A stretch of DNA of 52,191 nt from Candidatus Melainabacteria bacterium (lineage in GTDB: Bacteria > Cyanobacteriota > Vampirovibrionia > Vampirovibrionales > Vampirovibrionaceae): the NCBI GenBank assembly GCA_902168245.1, contig CABHPA010000033.1, positions 1-52,191 on the forward strand. Direction: 5' to 3'. This document shows positions 25,869 to 34,757 of this stretch, piece after piece. The translations under genes and the position numbers were made by a program. Position 1 is the stretch's first letter. Each line of letters begins with the position of its first letter. The notes below the pieces were generated by a model. The model did no database searches, had not been told where the DNA came from, and was given only the letters and a program-made list of their open reading frames with translations.

Positions 25869-27338
25869 ATGCAACAACCCGTGTTCGCGGAGTCCAATGC
25901 TTCGCGGTTGGCCGCAAACCAATTGACGCTGGTGTCGCCATCCGCCCCGAAACCGGCGGATGGCGACGCGCGAAGCCAGGCGCTGATTCTGGCGGACACC
26001 TTCTACAGCCAGACCATGCTGACGCTGACCACCGGCGTATTTTTATCCGGATTTTGTCTGGCTTTGGGCGCATCCCATAAAATAATCGGCCTGCTCATGG
26101 CTATTCCGCACCTGGCGCAACTGTTGCAGTTGCCGGGTATTTATCTGGTGGAAAAATGCCGATCCAAACGCGGCCTGACTCTCTGGGGAACTCTGGGCAG
26201 TCGGCTTTGTTTGCTGCCTCTGGCGGGCATCGGCCTGTTTCCCCAGAAAGGCTTCGCGATTGCGGCGCTGGCGTTGTGTTACCTGTTTTCCGCCTCAATC
26301 GGGGCGGTGGCCACCTGCGCCTGGAACGCCTGGGTGCGGGAGGTGATTCCGTGCCGGGTTCTGGGGGGCTTTTTTTCCCGTAAGCTGGCGTTGGCGGTCA
26401 TGATTAACCTATTGCTCACCCTGGGCGGCGGGGCGTTTCTGGAACGAGGCAGCCACACCTTGCATTGGCCGGTTCTCAACAGTTATAGCCTGTTGTACGG
26501 AATGGGCCTGCTGATTGGCCTTTCGGGCGTTTTGCCCTTGCGCCATATGACCGAAGCCGGTGGCGGAGGCATGGAAACGCGACCGGCGGAAAAAACGGCG
26601 TCTTTTTGCTGGCGGACGTTCCTGGCGCCGTTTCAGGAATTGAATTACCGGCGGATGATTCGTTTCTTGTTTCTCTTGCATTTTGCAATGAACCTGGCGG
26701 TGCCGCTTTTTACGGTTTATATGCTCAGCGCGGTGGGCGCTTCCATGGGCATGGTTACGTTGCTGATTTTGATCGGGCAATTCGCCAATTTTCTGATGCT
26801 GAAAACCTGGGGCCGCCTGATTGATCGGTTCAGCAACAAATCCGTGCTGATGGTCTGCATTCCCGGCCTGTTGCTGTGTATTGCGGCTTGGGGCATTTTG
26901 CCCCCGCTGCTGCATGCGCGTTTTCTGTGGCCGGTGCTAATGGTCTTTCAGATGGTATTCGGGGTTTCCCAGGCCGGGACCATGCTGGCCGGGAACAACT
27001 TGGCGCTGAAGCTTTCCTCTGCTGATAACGCGAAAGACAGTGCGACGGCCTGCATTGCCAACAGCGCCATGACCATTTCTTTAGCGACCGGGCTTGCGCC
27101 CCTGCTGGGAGGTATGTTGGTGGACGGGTTCCAGTGTTGGCGCATATACCTAGCGTTGCCCGGCATGTCGCAGGTTTTGGGCGCATTCAATTTCTGGAGC
27201 GTCCTGTTCGGGATTGCTTGCGTTGTCGGCCTGGTTTCCATGGGGTTATTGGGCAGGCTGGAGGAGCCGGGCCATGTGCCAAAACGGGTAATTCTGCGCG
27301 CGCTGTTAAATCCGCGTTCGGATTTAGAAAAGTCCTAG
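25869..27338 (+). CDS. MFS transporter of unknown substrate
   Basis: The 489-residue protein has about 12 hydrophobic segments in two halves with a central hydrophilic loop near 230-250, the plan of the major facilitator superfamily. The helix 2-3 loop reads VEKCRSKRG and the equivalent loop in the second half reads GRLIDRFSNK, a degenerate form of the GxxxDRxGRR signature. It lacks the sugar-porter signatures of the 4437 gene. A polar N-terminal extension of about 35 residues precedes helix 1. No clue to substrate is visible. It resembles the poorly characterised uptake/efflux MFS proteins common in bacteria. Its stop overlaps by 4 bases the stop of the convergent ABC permease gene. Confidence 0.85.
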   Translation: MQQPVFAESNASRLAANQLTLVSPSAPKPADGDARSQALILADTFYSQTMLTLTTGVFLSGFCLALGASHKIIGLLMAIPHLAQLLQLPGIYLVEKCRSKRGLTLWGTLGSRLCLLPLAGIGLFPQKGFAIAALALCYLFSASIGAVATCAWNAWVREVIPCRVLGGFFSRKLALAVMINLLLTLGGGAFLERGSHTLHWPVLNSYSLLYGMGLLIGLSGVLPLRHMTEAGGGGMETRPAEKTASFCWRTFLAPFQELNYRRMIRFLFLLHFAMNLAVPLFTVYMLSAVGASMGMVTLLILIGQFANFLMLKTWGRLIDRFSNKSVLMVCIPGLLLCIAAWGILPPLLHARFLWPVLMVFQMVFGVSQAGTMLAGNNLALKLSSADNAKDSATACIANSAMTISLATGLAPLLGGMLVDGFQCWRIYLALPGMSQVLGAFNFWSVLFGIACVVGLVSMGLLGRLEEPGHVPKRVILRALLNPRSDLEKS

Positions 27339-27976
27339 CCCGCCTGACCGGAGGCGATGACGGCGGCCTCGTTTTCCACGGCTTTCAGCAGGGTGTCAAA
27401 GCACAGCGCCAATGCGGAAATTAATACCGCCCCGGCCAGGATTTTACCCGTATTGTTCTGGGAAAGCCCTTCAAAAATCAGGGTTCCCAGTCCGCCCGCG
27501 TGAATCCAGGCAGCGGTGGTGGCAATACTGAGGGTGCTTAATGTGGCGTGACGCAAGCCGCTAACCCAGACAGGCATGGCCATGGGCGCTTCCACCAAGG
27601 AGAAAATACGGAGCGGACTCAACCCAAGCCCTTGGGCGGCTTCAACGGATGCCCGATCGACCGACTGCATGCCCAATATGATGCTACGCAGCAAAATAAA
27701 TTGCGCGTACAACACCAGCGCCGTAATGGCCGAGCCTTTGCCCAGTCCCAGCAACGGCACCAGAATCGCCAGCATGGCCAGGCTGGGGATGGTATACAAT
27801 GCGCCCAGCACGGTCAGCATGGGGTCGGACAATTGCGGTCTGCGGGCGAGCCAAACGCCCAGCGGAAAAGCGACGCCGCAGGCCAGAGCGAGCGAAGTCA
27901 GGCACAGATCCATATGCTCCACCGTGGCGGCCAGTAATTCATTAGGCGGTACCGGCAACTGCAACGGGCTTAGCAA
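27335..27976 (-). CDS. Osmoprotectant ABC transporter permease (OpuBB/OpuBD-like), last gene of operon
   Basis: The 213-residue inner-membrane permease has five to six hydrophobic helices and the coupling-loop region EAAQGLGLSPLRIFSLVEAP typical of ProW/OpuB-type permeases that import glycine betaine, choline, carnitine or proline betaine. The start is TTG at 27976, within the end of the ATPase gene, with GGAGG 10 bases upstream. It is one of two permeases in a four-gene operon (27335-30529), as in OpuB/OpuC and YehWXYZ systems, where the two permeases form a heterodimer. Confidence 0.88.
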   Translation of the reverse strand: MLSPLQLPVPPNELLAATVEHMDLCLTSLALACGVAFPLGVWLARRPQLSDPMLTVLGALYTIPSLAMLAILVPLLGLGKGSAITALVLYAQFILLRSIILGMQSVDRASVEAAQGLGLSPLRIFSLVEAPMAMPVWVSGLRHATLSTLSIATTAAWIHAGGLGTLIFEGLSQNNTGKILAGAVLISALALCFDTLLKAVENEAAVIASGQAG

Positions 27977-28977
27977 AGCGCTCGATCCTCCCGCTCCGCC
28001 TGATGGGGCGCGTATCGCCGGGCCTGCTGTTTCAGGGCGTCCAGCGTGAGGCGGCCCAAGATGGAACGCTCGGCGTTTTCCACCAGAATATAGTCGCCCG
28101 GCGCTTGCAACAGGGCTTTCAAGGCGTCATTCAGGGTTTGGGCGTCCCGAATGACCGGAATGCCGTCATGGGCCTGATGCGCCATCCCGCCGGGAATGGG
28201 GCTGGCCAGCGCGCCCGCCTGCACCAGGGCGAAGCGTCGATAGGGGTCTTCCGCGCTTAACAGGCGGGATACGAATTCATTGGCCGGGTTCGCCAAAATG
28301 TGCAAGGGCGTGTCGAACTGCTGCACCCGCCCCTGGTGCATAATGATGGCTTGATCGCCCAGTTTCAATGCTTCCTGCACGTCATGGGTCACAAAGACCA
28401 CCGTTTTTTTCAGCCGATGCTGAATGGCGAGCAGTTCATCCTGCAATTTTTCACGAATCAGGGCGTCCAGCGCGCCAAAGGGTTCGTCCATCAGCAGAAT
28501 GCCCGGATCTCCGGCCAGGGCGCGGGCCAGTCCCACCCGCTGCTGCTGCCCGCCGGAAAGCTGCCGGGGATAGCGCTCCCGGTACTGCCCCGGCTCCAGG
28601 CCCACCAGTTCCAGCAATTCATCCACCCGCAACGCGATTTTTACCTTGGGCCATTTCAGGATTTCCGGCACAATGGCGATGTTCTGGGCGATGGTGAGAT
28701 GCTGGAACAGCCCGATATGCTGGATGACATAGCCGATTTTACGGCGCAGGCAGGTGGCCGCCGCCTGCGAGATATCTTCCCCATGCACCCATATTTTGCC
28801 GGAATCCGGCTGGTGCAGGCGATTAATCAGTTTCAGCAGCGTGGTCTTGCCGCTGCCGGAACTGCCCAATACCGTCACAAAGCTGCCCGCTTCTATGGAA
28901 AGGCTGGTGGGGCATAAGGCAGGATGCTCCAGACCCGGAAAACGCTTGCTGACCTCCTCAAACCGAATGGTGTTCAT
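27970..28977 (-). CDS. Osmoprotectant ABC transporter ATP-binding protein (OpuBA/ProV-like)
   Basis: The 335-residue ATPase powers the adjacent permeases. Visible are Walker [12 protein letters not shown] (about 36-46), the Q-loop VIQHIG, signature LSGGQQQRV, Walker [13 protein letters not shown] and switch His in [10 protein letters not shown]. The segment after about residue 240 contains one CBS-like half ([16 protein letters not shown] ... [16 protein letters not shown]) rather than a clear tandem pair; CBS domains of OpuA-type ATPases sense ionic strength or nucleotides. Its ATG overlaps the upstream binding-protein stop as ATGA, so translation is coupled. Confidence 0.93.
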   Translation of the reverse strand: MNTIRFEEVSKRFPGLEHPALCPTSLSIEAGSFVTVLGSSGSGKTTLLKLINRLHQPDSGKIWVHGEDISQAAATCLRRKIGYVIQHIGLFQHLTIAQNIAIVPEILKWPKVKIALRVDELLELVGLEPGQYRERYPRQLSGGQQQRVGLARALAGDPGILLMDEPFGALDALIREKLQDELLAIQHRLKKTVVFVTHDVQEALKLGDQAIIMHQGRVQQFDTPLHILANPANEFVSRLLSAEDPYRRFALVQAGALASPIPGGMAHQAHDGIPVIRDAQTLNDALKALLQAPGDYILVENAERSILGRLTLDALKQQARRYAPHQAEREDRALC

Positions 28978-29882
28978 GGCAGGCCGCCCGCCAGGTAATG
29001 CCGAACGACCGATTTATAATCCTGTTTTTGCTGATCGACCCGCTGGTTGAGTTGTTGCAGCGTTTGGGTGTTCAGCTTGGCGGAAACCCGGTTTAACACC
29101 TGTTCCAGCGCGGGATGGGCCTTCAGGGTCGTCTCGCGGATGATGGGCGCCACCCGATAGGAAGGCCAAAAGCGCCGGTTATCCGCCAGCAGGAAAAAAT
29201 CGGGGTCTGTTAAAGCGCCATCGGTGGTAAAGGCGACGGTTACGTCCACATCGCCCCGTTGCAGCACCTTGTATTTCAAGCCGTTATCGTACAGCGCCAC
29301 CTGGCGGAACCAAAATCCCCCATAGTGCTTGCGTAAGCCTTTCAAACCGTCCTCCCGCTCCTCGAATTCAGGAATGCTGCCCAGTTTCAATTGGCGGGCC
29401 TGCCCTGCCAAATCCGACAAACTGGCGATATGCCGTTGCATGGCTTGCTCGCGTAGCATCACCAGCCCCTGGCTGTTATTGGCGTTGGCGGGCTGAAGCC
29501 AACGCAAGCCCCACCGTTTTTGATACGCGCCGGACAATGCCTGGAACGCATCCGCTTCGTTTGGGGGCGGGCTGATGTGTAGCACGTCAATCAGCCCGGT
29601 GCCGGTGTATTCCGGGTACACGTCAATTTCTCCCCGCTGGATGGCCGCATGGCTAATTAAAGTGCCGCCCAGGTTGAACTTCCGCTGCACGTGGAAGCCC
29701 ACCTGCTCCAGGGCTTGCGCGTACAGTTCTCCCAGGATGATGGATTCCGTAAAATTTTTGCTGCCCACGCGAATGTCGACCGGATTTTCTGGTGGCGACA
29801 AAAAGACATGGCCAAGCAGATAGATTGCTAAAAGGCCCAGCAGCAGGCTAAGCGCCTTGCGGCGTTTCAGGAAATTCAGCAT
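28974..29882 (-). CDS. Osmoprotectant substrate-binding protein (OpuBC/YehZ-like)
   Basis: The 302-residue protein begins with a short basic stretch and a hydrophobic segment (about 10-30) that anchors or exports it. The mature part has VGSKNFTESIILGELYAQ, the hallmark of the QAT-family binding proteins for quaternary amines, and GEIDVYPEYTGTGL. It delivers glycine betaine, choline or related solutes to the permeases. No lipobox Cys is present, so it is either a periplasmic protein or held by an uncleaved signal anchor. It starts 7 bases before the stop of the first permease and ends in an ATGA overlap with the ATPase gene. Confidence 0.9.
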   Translation of the reverse strand: MLNFLKRRKALSLLLGLLAIYLLGHVFLSPPENPVDIRVGSKNFTESIILGELYAQALEQVGFHVQRKFNLGGTLISHAAIQRGEIDVYPEYTGTGLIDVLHISPPPNEADAFQALSGAYQKRWGLRWLQPANANNSQGLVMLREQAMQRHIASLSDLAGQARQLKLGSIPEFEEREDGLKGLRKHYGGFWFRQVALYDNGLKYKVLQRGDVDVTVAFTTDGALTDPDFFLLADNRRFWPSYRVAPIIRETTLKAHPALEQVLNRVSAKLNTQTLQQLNQRVDQQKQDYKSVVRHYLAGGLP

Positions 29883-30529
29883 GACTGATACCGCGTCGTG
29901 TGTCGGATCAGCCGGTTAAAGCCAAGTTCGATGGCTAGGGCCATACCGGCGATGGGTAACGCGCCAATCAGCAACAGCGGGATATTATAGGTGTTCAGCC
30001 CGTTCACAATCAGGGTTCCCAGCCCGCCCCCGCCGATAAAGGCGGCCAACGTGGCCCCGGAAATCACTTCCACACAGGCCACCCGCAGCCCGGTCAACAG
30101 GTAAGGCAGCGCCACTGGCACTTCCACCCGCATAAACGCCTGTGAGACACTTAGGCCAAGCCCTCTGGCGGTTTCCAGCGGGAGCGGCCCCACTTGCCGG
30201 AACCCGGCCATGGTGTTCAGTAAAATGGATGGAAGAGCCAGAATGATGAGCGCGACCACCGTGGGAAGCATCCCGGTACCGAGGATGGGAATCAGGAACG
30301 CCAGCAGGGCCAGCCCCGGAATGGCCCGAAGCGTATTGAACGCCATGCCGACTCCGTGAGAAGCCGACTGGTAACGGGAACAGGCAAACCCCAGCGGCAT
30401 GCCAATGATGGCGGCAATGCCCAGCGCCAACCCGCTGATATGAAGATGCGTCCAGACGGCCTCCCTCAGTAATGCCTTGTGTAGGAGGGCTTCCTTTACC
30501 GTCTGCGTGATTAATGCCGGTGCGTCCAT
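29876..30529 (-). CDS. Osmoprotectant ABC transporter permease (OpuBB/OpuBD-like), first gene of operon
   Basis: The 217-residue permease has the family elements FNTLRAIPGLALLAFLIP, ETARGLGLSVSQAFMRVEVP (coupling helix) and GATLAAFIGGGGLGTLI near the C-terminus. It opens a tightly packed operon of permease, binding protein, ATPase and permease, all overlapping by 4-8 bases. Uptake of compatible solutes helps a cell to resist osmotic stress, which would complement the trehalose genes at the other end of the window. The ATG at 30529 has only a distant Shine-Dalgarno (AGGA, about 15 bases upstream). Confidence 0.9.
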   Translation of the reverse strand: MDAPALITQTVKEALLHKALLREAVWTHLHISGLALGIAAIIGMPLGFACSRYQSASHGVGMAFNTLRAIPGLALLAFLIPILGTGMLPTVVALIILALPSILLNTMAGFRQVGPLPLETARGLGLSVSQAFMRVEVPVALPYLLTGLRVACVEVISGATLAAFIGGGGLGTLIVNGLNTYNIPLLLIGALPIAGMALAIELGFNRLIRHTTRYQSC

Positions 30530-30650
30530 GGTGGGGGTACTGTCCTGCTTGGTTCATCTCCCTTGGGAGCTGAACAGTTTACTTTAACCCCATCTTTTCG
30601 TAATTGCTACCCAACCAACGGTTAATATTCATTTTTCATGTGTTCTCGAT

Positions 30651-31211
30651 TTAATTGAACGGGTACCGCATTGCATGGGGCGAATAAGCAAACGGCTTAT
30701 AAGCGGGATTGCGGTATGGGGCAGGTGAGAAAGGCATCACAGGTGGAATATGCCCTTGCCCCGAAAAGGGCGAGGTGGCTGGTAATGGCCCGGTCTTCGG
30801 CTTTTGGCTCATCCACTTGGAAAAACGGACGGCCCCGATACCGGCATAGAGGATGTTCAGGGTGAGCGCCGCCAAAAAAGGAAGGAAATCATGCGCAATG
30901 GCGCCCAGTTTTGGGAAATAACGCTGCATCAGTTTTCGTCCGCCGAAAAAGGCGACCAGATACACCATGGCCCCAATGCTGTAAGTGGAGGCATCCCTGA
31001 TGAACAACTCGTTTCGCTGCTCTTTGCTGTCCTGAAAGTAGCGCAATCCCGGAATGCCCAAAGCCGGGGCTACCCAAATCAGGGTTTCCCGAATGTTGGA
31101 TAGCGTTTTGCCGAGAGCGGGTGGCTGGGGACTCATGGGCTGTAAAGGCTTGATCTGGCTTGTCGACGGAATAAAAGCGCCGATCTTTCCGTAGGAAAGC
31201 GCGGTGAGCAT
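30651..31211 (-). CDS. Uncharacterised small membrane protein with Pro/Phe-rich tail
   Basis: I do not recognise this protein of 186 residues. The ATG at 31211 is preferred because the frame extends beyond it only to a TTG at 31298. After a polar N-terminus (LSYGKIGAF near 5-13), three hydrophobic segments follow: about 49-60 (LIWVAPALGIPG), 82-97 (YSIGAMVYLVAFFGG) and 113-130 (FLPFLAALTLNILYAG). The last 45 residues are Pro, Phe, Tyr and Ser-rich (SPFSGQG, VMPFSPAPY) and resemble the tail of the protein at 19767. It is not part of the Opu operon, since it lies 120 bases upstream of it with no overlap, though it is on the same strand. Confidence 0.65.
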   Translation of the reverse strand: MLTALSYGKIGAFIPSTSQIKPLQPMSPQPPALGKTLSNIRETLIWVAPALGIPGLRYFQDSKEQRNELFIRDASTYSIGAMVYLVAFFGGRKLMQRYFPKLGAIAHDFLPFLAALTLNILYAGIGAVRFSKWMSQKPKTGPLPATSPFSGQGHIPPVMPFSPAPYRNPAYKPFAYSPHAMRYPFN

Positions 31212-31295
31212 GAGATTATCCACAAAAACGACCGGGTAAGAAATAGGGCGGTTGGGCAGGGTACCGAAGAATGGATGTCGAATCCTGCAAACAGG

Positions 31296-31335
31296 CAACG
31301 CCCTGCCCGATCAGCTTGACCGGAACAGGGCGTTG
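31296..31335 (-). terminator. Likely terminator hairpin after the AAA+ gene
   Basis: CAACGCCCTG (31296-31305) and CAGGGCGTTG (31326-31335) are perfect 10-base arms with a 20-base loop, about 40 bases after the stop of the AAA+ gene. Only a weak T-rich stretch follows on the minus strand, so termination may be inefficient. Confidence 0.55.
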
Positions 31336-31377
31336 GGTTTAAGCCAGCCTGGATTTAAATCATCAATGATTCAGGGT

Positions 31378-33627
31378 TTACGCATACATCCCAAACGGGA
31401 CGGGCTTTTCGGCATGCTGCTGTTTGGCGTTTTTCCAGCCTTCCTTCACCTGCTCCAGGGCTTTCATCAGCACATCCTGGTTTAATTGGAGCCGGAAGCG
31501 GCTTCGGGCTTCGGCGTCATGCTCCAGTCGCTCTTTTTCGGCGATGGGAATGCGCTTCACCAGTTCTTGTTTGGCCAGTTTCATCAGGTTACGGATATCC
31601 CGGCCACTCAAGCCTTCCGTCTGCCGGGCCATTGTTTCCAGATCCACCGAGTCGTCTGGTGTCAGCTTCTTCTGCTCCAACTGTTTGGAAAGCAGTTCCT
31701 TGCGTTGCGGCTCGTTCAGCTTTTTAATTTCAATCTTGTGGTGGAACCGGCTTAAAATACCCTCATCCAGGGCATGCGGACGGTTGGTAGCCCCAATCAG
31801 CAACACCTTTTTATTGCTCTGGTTCACGCCTTCCGTAATGGCCAGAAACTCGTTGATGGTCTGCGTTTCTTCCCGGTTGGCAGCCATGCCGTTCAGGTCT
31901 TTCGCGCCGGAACCCATAGCCCCGTCACGGCTGCCCAGGCTGTCAATCTCGTCGATGAACACCACCACTAGGTCATCGGGGGCATCCTCAATGGCCGCTT
32001 TGAGTCGGCGCATGTTGTTGGCCCCCATACCCACAATCATGTTCACGAATTGTGAGCCGGAACTGCTGATGAACGTGCCGCCCCCCTGGCCCGCAATCGC
32101 TTTCGCCAGCATGGTCTTGCCGCCGCCGGGTTCGCCCAGTAGCAGCACGTTGTTGTTGGGCGCGTCCTCGTCCCCTTCATCCAGATGGGCGGAAAGAGCG
32201 GGATATTTGACTGATTCCAGCGCCTGCTGAAGGACGGATTTGGCGTCCTCATGCCCCACCACGTCCTCCAGCCGGGTTTTAATCTCGCCGGAATTCACAA
32301 TGGTGTAGGGCTTCGGCATCATGGCCGCCGCCGGGTTCTGGTCGGGGCTGTCTTTTTTGCGGGTTTTGGGGTTCAGTACCTCGCGGGCGTATTGGCCAAG
32401 GTGCTGCCGGTTGATTTGAGGGCTGTTATCCTGCTTACGCACCCGAATAAAACTGCCCAGCGAATCCAGCTCCGCCAGGATCTGATCACGGGTAGGCTGG
32501 GTCTGGTTCTGGCGTTGCAGCGTTTCCAGAAACTCCTTGAGCGTGTCGTGCGGCATGTCCATTTTCCAGTGCCGCAGAATCTGGCGGGCCTGCTTGTCTT
32601 GCGTAATAATGCCGCTCCACTGCCTTGCGTTGATGGGCGGCACCTGTACCACCTCGAACGGGGCGGTCGGCACGGAGGCGCTCTCTTCTTTTCCTGCGCC
32701 CAGCAGGCTTTTTAACATGGCCAGTTTACCGGAATCCCCGCTCTCTTGGGCAGCCCCGTCTTGCCCGGCCACAATAAAGCGGAAATGCGGGTTTTGTTCC
32801 CGAATGCGCTGGAAAGTTTCCTTGCGGGTCAGGTTGTCCACTTCTGCCGGGTGGGCGTTATTCAGCACCAACACGGTGGGTTCTTCTGCGGACAGGCCCA
32901 TTTTGTCCGCAGGCTCGGCAAATGCCTGGGCCAACGCCTTGCCCTGGGCGCTCCCCTTCAAGTTCGCGGTTTTTGCGGGCGAGCAGTCTACTGAGAACAC
33001 CGGCTTCTGCCCCAGTCGCTCTTTCAGCTTCATGAGGATGCCTTTTTTCAACTGCGGATTATCCGCCTTTAAAACGGCGTTGTTCAGGTAGGCGCGGGAA
33101 CTGATTTCAGAGAGTTTTTCCGCGTAGGGGGCGCCTGCTTCCTTGTAAGCGTCCAGTTCGGGATCTTCTTCGCTCAGCGGGCCAATATTATCTTTAATGG
33201 AGGAAAACGCCCGGTTGTCCGGCACTTTTGGCGGTGCGCCCCCCATCAGGAAAAAGGGCAGGGCGTTCATCATACTGGGGTCGTCGAAGGTGAATACCAT
33301 CGAATCCGGGTCGTCTGGCTCGGTGTCCGAATCGGCCTCCGGGGGCGTGGTTTTGGGCTTTTTGGCTGGCATCCGTTGCAAATCGCTGCCGCCTGCCTTT
33401 TTCGGGCCGCTGGCCGTAAATGGCGAAGCCTGCATGGACGGGGCCGTTTTACGTTTTTTGCCGTTAACCGGGCCTGCAATCTGGATGATGTCGCGGCTTT
33501 CGCCTGTTTGCGCGTTCCCACCTGAAAAATGCGGCGAATTGGCTTGATGCGGCTGCCGGGCGGTCATTTTTTGAGGATGTTTGGCAGCGTACGGCAACGT
33601 GCCGCCAAAGGACGTAACTTCTGGCAT
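31378..33627 (-). CDS. Two-module AAA+ protein with degenerate first module and FSGG motif
   Basis: This 749-residue protein starts at the ATG at 33627, where GGGAG lies 9 bases upstream; a longer frame to 33666 lacks this support. The C-terminal 270 residues are a complete AAA+ ATPase of the FtsH/Cdc48 type: Walker A GEPGGGKTML near 495, Walker B VVVFIDEIDSL near 555, and ATNRPHALDEGILSRF near 612 with the arginine finger region. There is no membrane segment and no zinc-protease HExxH, so it is not FtsH. The middle (about 200-400) resembles a degenerate Clp-type ATPase module: FSVDCSPAKTANLKGSAQGK and TVLVLNNAH, with no Walker A. The first 120 residues are disordered, with TSFGG (5-9) and PHFSGG (32-37). 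It may be a remodelling ATPase. Confidence 0.85.
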   Translation of the reverse strand: MPEVTSFGGTLPYAAKHPQKMTARQPHQANSPHFSGGNAQTGESRDIIQIAGPVNGKKRKTAPSMQASPFTASGPKKAGGSDLQRMPAKKPKTTPPEADSDTEPDDPDSMVFTFDDPSMMNALPFFLMGGAPPKVPDNRAFSSIKDNIGPLSEEDPELDAYKEAGAPYAEKLSEISSRAYLNNAVLKADNPQLKKGILMKLKERLGQKPVFSVDCSPAKTANLKGSAQGKALAQAFAEPADKMGLSAEEPTVLVLNNAHPAEVDNLTRKETFQRIREQNPHFRFIVAGQDGAAQESGDSGKLAMLKSLLGAGKEESASVPTAPFEVVQVPPINARQWSGIITQDKQARQILRHWKMDMPHDTLKEFLETLQRQNQTQPTRDQILAELDSLGSFIRVRKQDNSPQINRQHLGQYAREVLNPKTRKKDSPDQNPAAAMMPKPYTIVNSGEIKTRLEDVVGHEDAKSVLQQALESVKYPALSAHLDEGDEDAPNNNVLLLGEPGGGKTMLAKAIAGQGGGTFISSSGSQFVNMIVGMGANNMRRLKAAIEDAPDDLVVVFIDEIDSLGSRDGAMGSGAKDLNGMAANREETQTINEFLAITEGVNQSNKKVLLIGATNRPHALDEGILSRFHHKIEIKKLNEPQRKELLSKQLEQKKLTPDDSVDLETMARQTEGLSGRDIRNLMKLAKQELVKRIPIAEKERLEHDAEARSRFRLQLNQDVLMKALEQVKEGWKNAKQQHAEKPVPFGMYA

Positions 33628-33659
33628 GTTTCTCTTCTCCCAATTGTTATGAAACCCAA

Positions 33660-33676
33660 GACTCACGCTGTGAGTC
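33660..33676. promoter_or_regulatory. Dyad GACTCAC-GCT-GTGAGTC, possible operator
   Basis: Seven-base arms with a 3-base spacer lie 33 bases upstream of the AAA+ start, in its likely leader. This is the size of a dimeric regulator site or a short RNA hairpin. The rest of the 33628-33999 gap is AT-rich with no gene. It also holds a TCTCCTG-T-CAGGAGA dyad (33993-34007) overlapping the stop of the methyltransferase gene. Confidence 0.35.
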
Positions 33677-33999
33677 GATTTGTACCCACTATTTCCTCGA
33701 TTTGCGTTGAACCCCTTCTCACTTAATTAATAGCACTTGGTTCAAAAATGCGGCTTGCAGTGAATGAATTCGGCAATCCCGTCCATCCAAGTATTCAAGG
33801 CTGCTTGTAGTTTGCCTACGAAAACACTTCGGGATGGAACCCCAAAAAACTCACTGATTTATGGAATTAAATTGTACCCACTTGCTCAACAGGGAAATGA
33901 ATCCCTTTGGCGATATTTATCACTGCTGTAGAAAATACCCTCAATACATTTTGTTGTCAAAATGTAAGCAAATGTAAACTTGTTGGTTTCAATCTCCTG

Positions 34000-34674
34000 T
34001 CAGGAGAGAGCAAAAGCCGGGTTTACCCCATGCACCGCAATGCAGATAAAGCGGCCTTCCGCAATGGCGGCCTGTTTATCGGCTATGGTCTGCACCGTGC
34101 CGTCCACGGAAACGTAACCGGCCCTTTGCAGCGCCTTGGCGTAGCCCATAATCTCCGGGGCTTGCTCGCCTCGCTCATAACGCTCAAACAGCCGCTGAAA
34201 GCTGATAAACAAGGCGCCTCCGGGCTTCAGACGGCTGCGTAAAGCGGCCAAAATGCTTTCCATCTGGTCTGCGGGCCAGTACATGCTGGTATTCATGGCC
34301 GCAATCTTGTCGAACTTTTGCCCAAAGTCCGGTAGTTGGCGCACATCCGCCTCCAGCAAGCGAACTTTGCCTTCTGCAATGGCTCGCTCGTTCAGCGTGG
34401 CGGCCTGCTGCACCATTAGGGCCGAATTATCGATGCCTACCACCGAGCCGATGCCCGGTATGGCGGCCATAGCTTGAATGGCCCGCCCGGAGCCGAAGCC
34501 GATTTCCAGTACACTATCGCCCGCCTGAAGGGCCATCAGATTGATTGTCCATTGGTTTACCGCCTCAAAGGTCATATCCGCGTAATGGCTGATCACCTGC
34601 CCGTAAAATCCGTCGGGATGGGCCAGATGCCCCGAAAAGGCGTTATGGTTGTCGATGAGTTTGGATAAGGTCAT
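34000..34674 (-). CDS. Class I SAM-dependent methyltransferase
   Basis: The 224-residue protein has the standard Rossmann methyltransferase motifs: VLEIGFGSGRAIQ (motif I, SAM loop, about 55-67), VVGIDNSALMV (motif II acidic residue), LLEADVRQLP (motif III) and FDKIAAMNTSMYWP (motif IV), then LKPGGALFISF (motif post-IV). It looks like the small-molecule methyltransferases of the UbiE/cyclopropane type. The substrate is unknown. It stands 84 bases downstream of the ABC exporter gene on the same strand and could be read together with it. The ribosome site is weak. Confidence 0.88.
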   Translation of the reverse strand: MTLSKLIDNHNAFSGHLAHPDGFYGQVISHYADMTFEAVNQWTINLMALQAGDSVLEIGFGSGRAIQAMAAIPGIGSVVGIDNSALMVQQAATLNERAIAEGKVRLLEADVRQLPDFGQKFDKIAAMNTSMYWPADQMESILAALRSRLKPGGALFISFQRLFERYERGEQAPEIMGYAKALQRAGYVSVDGTVQTIADKQAAIAEGRFICIAVHGVNPAFALS

Positions 34675-34757
34675 GAGGCTTGGGAAACCCTATGTGCGAA
34701 CAGCATGGCATCATAGCACACGTGGGCGGCTCTCCCAAGCTCGGCAGACTTAAAGTT

